Shown: positions 62,611 through 64,000 of the stretch, piece by piece
Position numbering within the stretch: position 1 is the stretch's first letter
Layout: each line of letters starts with the position of its first letter
Origin: Maribacter vaceletii
GTDB taxonomy: Bacteria; Bacteroidota; Bacteroidia; Flavobacteriales; Flavobacteriaceae
Reading direction: 5' to 3'
DNA: 64,000 nt
NCBI RefSeq assembly: GCF_003634105.1
Contig: NZ_RBIQ01000007.1
Coordinates: 1,426,001-1,490,000 of the forward strand
Translations under genes and position numbers: made by a program
The notes under the pieces: generated by a model
Database searches by the model: none
What the model was told of the DNA's origin: nothing
Seen by the model: the letters and a program-made list of their open reading frames with translations, nothing else

Positions 62611-62621
62611 AATTTTTATTA

Positions 62622-64000
62622 ATGAAAAATACTTCCAAGACCTTCTTATATAACAATATTGCTTCCGCAATTGAAGAACAAATTAATAGTGGAGTTTTAA
62701 AATTGGGGGACAAATTACCATCTGTTAGGATTCTTAAAAAAGAATATGGGGTAAGTGTAAGTACTATTTTAGAGGCATATTATAGACTAGAAGCTAAAAG
62801 TTTAATAGAATCTAGACCCCGATCTGGTTATTACGTTATTTTTTCAAAAGATAAATTATTAAAAAGCCCGGAAAAGACTGCACCTAATTCTAAAGCTTCT
62901 CATAAAAGTAAAGCAGAAATAATTATAGATTTTTACCAAACTATAAATGAAAAAGACATTGTAAATTTTTCATTAGGAGTACCAGCTCCTGAACTTTTAC
63001 CAGTTGCCAAACTGAGCAAAACAATGCATGAAACGATAATACATTTAAAAGCAGGAGGCACATATTATGATACAATACAGGGTAGTGAAAACCTTAGAAG
63101 ACAAATTGCACAAAGAACGCTCTTATGGGGAGGCAATTTAAAGGAAGAAGATATAGTTATTACGGCAGGTTGTACTAACGCACTGTCCTTATCATTAATG
63201 GTAGTAACTAATCCAGGAGATACTATTGTAGTAGAAAGCCCAGTTTTTTTTGGAATATTGCAATTAGCAAATACTTTGGGTTTACGTGTTATAGAGTTAC
63301 CAACAGAATCTTCTTCTGGAATGGATTTAAATGTTTTAAAAAAAGTATTGAGAAAGCAAGATGTTAAGGCCATAGTTTTAATCTCTAATTTTAATAATCC
63401 ACTTGGGAGTATTATGCCCGATTCTCATAAAAAAGAAATTGTAAAAATTATTAAAGAATACCAAATACCATTAATAGAAGATGATATTTGTGGTGAAATT
63501 TATTATGGAAAAAATAGGCCAAGTACTTGTAAATCTTTTGACGACAGTGGATTAGTAATGTGGGTTGGTTCATTTTCTAAAACTTTAGCAGGTGGTTACC
63601 GTGTAGGGTGGGTAGCACCAGGGAGATTTTTAAAAGAAATTTTGCGTTTAAAACTCTGTTTATCTTCTTCTACAACAACAATTACGCAAGAAACAATTGC
63701 TAATTTTTTAATGAAAGGAAGGTATGATTATCATTTAAGAAAGTTAAGGCAAACGTTACACGCCAATAGCCTAAAATATATTACTACAATAGGAGAATAT
63801 TTTCCAAAAGATACAAGAGTAACAAAACCACAAGGAAGTTTTCTTTTGTGGGTAGAACTTAATCCTAAAATAAATGTAAAAGAGGTATTTAATAAAGCAA
63901 AAGAAAAAGGGGTGGTTTTTAGTCCGGGTACTATTTTTACACTACAAAATCAGTATCAAAATTGTATGCGTCTTAGTTATGGTTTACCGTGGAGTATTGA
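62622..64000 (+). CDS. MocR-type GntR/aminotransferase regulator (3' end outside window)
   Basis: At least 459 codons remain open to the window edge. The N-terminal GntR winged helix (about 5-72: IASAIEEQINSGVLKLGDKL and SVSTILEAYYRLEAKSLI) is followed by a fold-type I aminotransferase domain with the PLP lysine in GSFSKTLAGGYRVGWV. Such regulators sense amines or PLP. The gene is divergent from the PLP decarboxylase across 101 bp, so it probably controls it. The start ATG at 62622 gives the family's usual N-terminus. Confidence 0.88.
   Translation, partial: MKNTSKTFLYNNIASAIEEQINSGVLKLGDKLPSVRILKKEYGVSVSTILEAYYRLEAKSLIESRPRSGYYVIFSKDKLLKSPEKTAPNSKASHKSKAEIIIDFYQTINEKDIVNFSLGVPAPELLPVAKLSKTMHETIIHLKAGGTYYDTIQGSENLRRQIAQRTLLWGGNLKEEDIVITAGCTNALSLSLMVVTNPGDTIVVESPVFFGILQLANTLGLRVIELPTESSSGMDLNVLKKVLRKQDVKAIVLISNFNNPLGSIMPDSHKKEIVKIIKEYQIPLIEDDICGEIYYGKNRPSTCKSFDDSGLVMWVGSFSKTLAGGYRVGWVAPGRFLKEILRLKLCLSSSTTTITQETIANFLMKGRYDYHLRKLRQTLHANSLKYITTIGEYFPKDTRVTKPQGSFLLWVELNPKINVKEVFNKAKEKGVVFSPGTIFTLQNQYQNCMRLSYGLPWSI

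Noticed and set aside
1-64000. CRISPR arrays, tRNA or rRNA genes, insertion sequences, prophage
   Set aside because: I saw no regularly spaced repeats, cloverleaf-like intergenic sequence, transposase or phage genes. A tRNA or ncRNA search program would be the decisive check.

Overview
The window is an AT-rich bacterial chromosome segment that I assign to the phylum Bacteroidota, family Flavobacteriaceae; the genus cannot be fixed from this sequence alone. The evidence is type IX secretion (T9SS) sorting domains, a TonB-dependent receptor with a carboxypeptidase-regulatory N-terminus, DUF4271 and DUF4296 proteins, a mevalonate pathway paired with a DGGGP-synthase-like UbiA enzyme, and repeated promoters of the Bacteroidota TTG...TAnnTTTG type. 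Genes are densely packed on both strands. I see no rRNA, tRNA, CRISPR array, prophage or insertion sequence. Both ends cut a gene: leuS at the left and a MocR-type regulator at the right.

Layout. 1-7.5 kb: leuS 3' end, a SemiSWEET transporter, alanine dehydrogenase, a membrane zinc protease, an Lrp regulator next to saccharopine dehydrogenase, a DUF423 protein and PEP carboxykinase (amino-acid catabolism and gluconeogenesis). 7.6-16.2 kb: a glycosyltransferase/DUF4271/hemD operon faces a polyprenol-phosphate mannose synthase/dihydroorotase/DUF4296 operon, followed by an epimerase and tyrS. 16.2-18.2 kb: a LuxE-like protein and two tiny secreted proteins that are almost only a T9SS sorting domain, set among repeats. 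18.4-25.4 kb: an internally duplicated lipoprotein, a TonB-dependent receptor and a divergent PhoB/PhoR-like two-component system, with 11-bp-period TTAACA-like repeats in front of both outer-membrane genes. 25.5-29.1 kb: trmB, LysE, alkyltransferase-like protein, Mrp, Nfu and ferredoxin. 29.1-36 kb: a very unusual cNMP-binding/acyltransferase/SGNH-hydrolase fusion, an ABC exporter, a secreted protein, aquaporin and a coiled-coil lipoprotein. 36.2-46.2 kb: TonB, a phosphoesterase, a GAF protein, an HD-plus-Pycsar-effector-like membrane protein, and a 1237-residue lipoprotein joining a phosphoesterase, a kinase-like domain and a beta-barrel. 46.4-53.2 kb: a sodium/sugar symporter divergent from pgmB-GH65-GH13, an intracellular alpha-glucoside pathway. 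53.2-64 kb: GDPD, a flavoprotein, DUF1697, TspO, mevalonate-pathway genes with the UbiA prenyltransferase, an rRNA pseudouridine synthase, an M24 peptidase-like protein, and a PLP decarboxylase divergent from a MocR regulator.

Most is core flavobacterial metabolism. The parts most likely to be new biology are the putative Pho-regulated receptor/lipoprotein pair, the two multidomain fusions (29.1-31.7 and 41.6-45.3 kb), the HD-Pycsar-like protein, a 90-bp structured repeat found after the stop codons of two unrelated genes, and an in-frame repeat insertion inside leuS. Functions are inferred by reading motifs; no database search was run.
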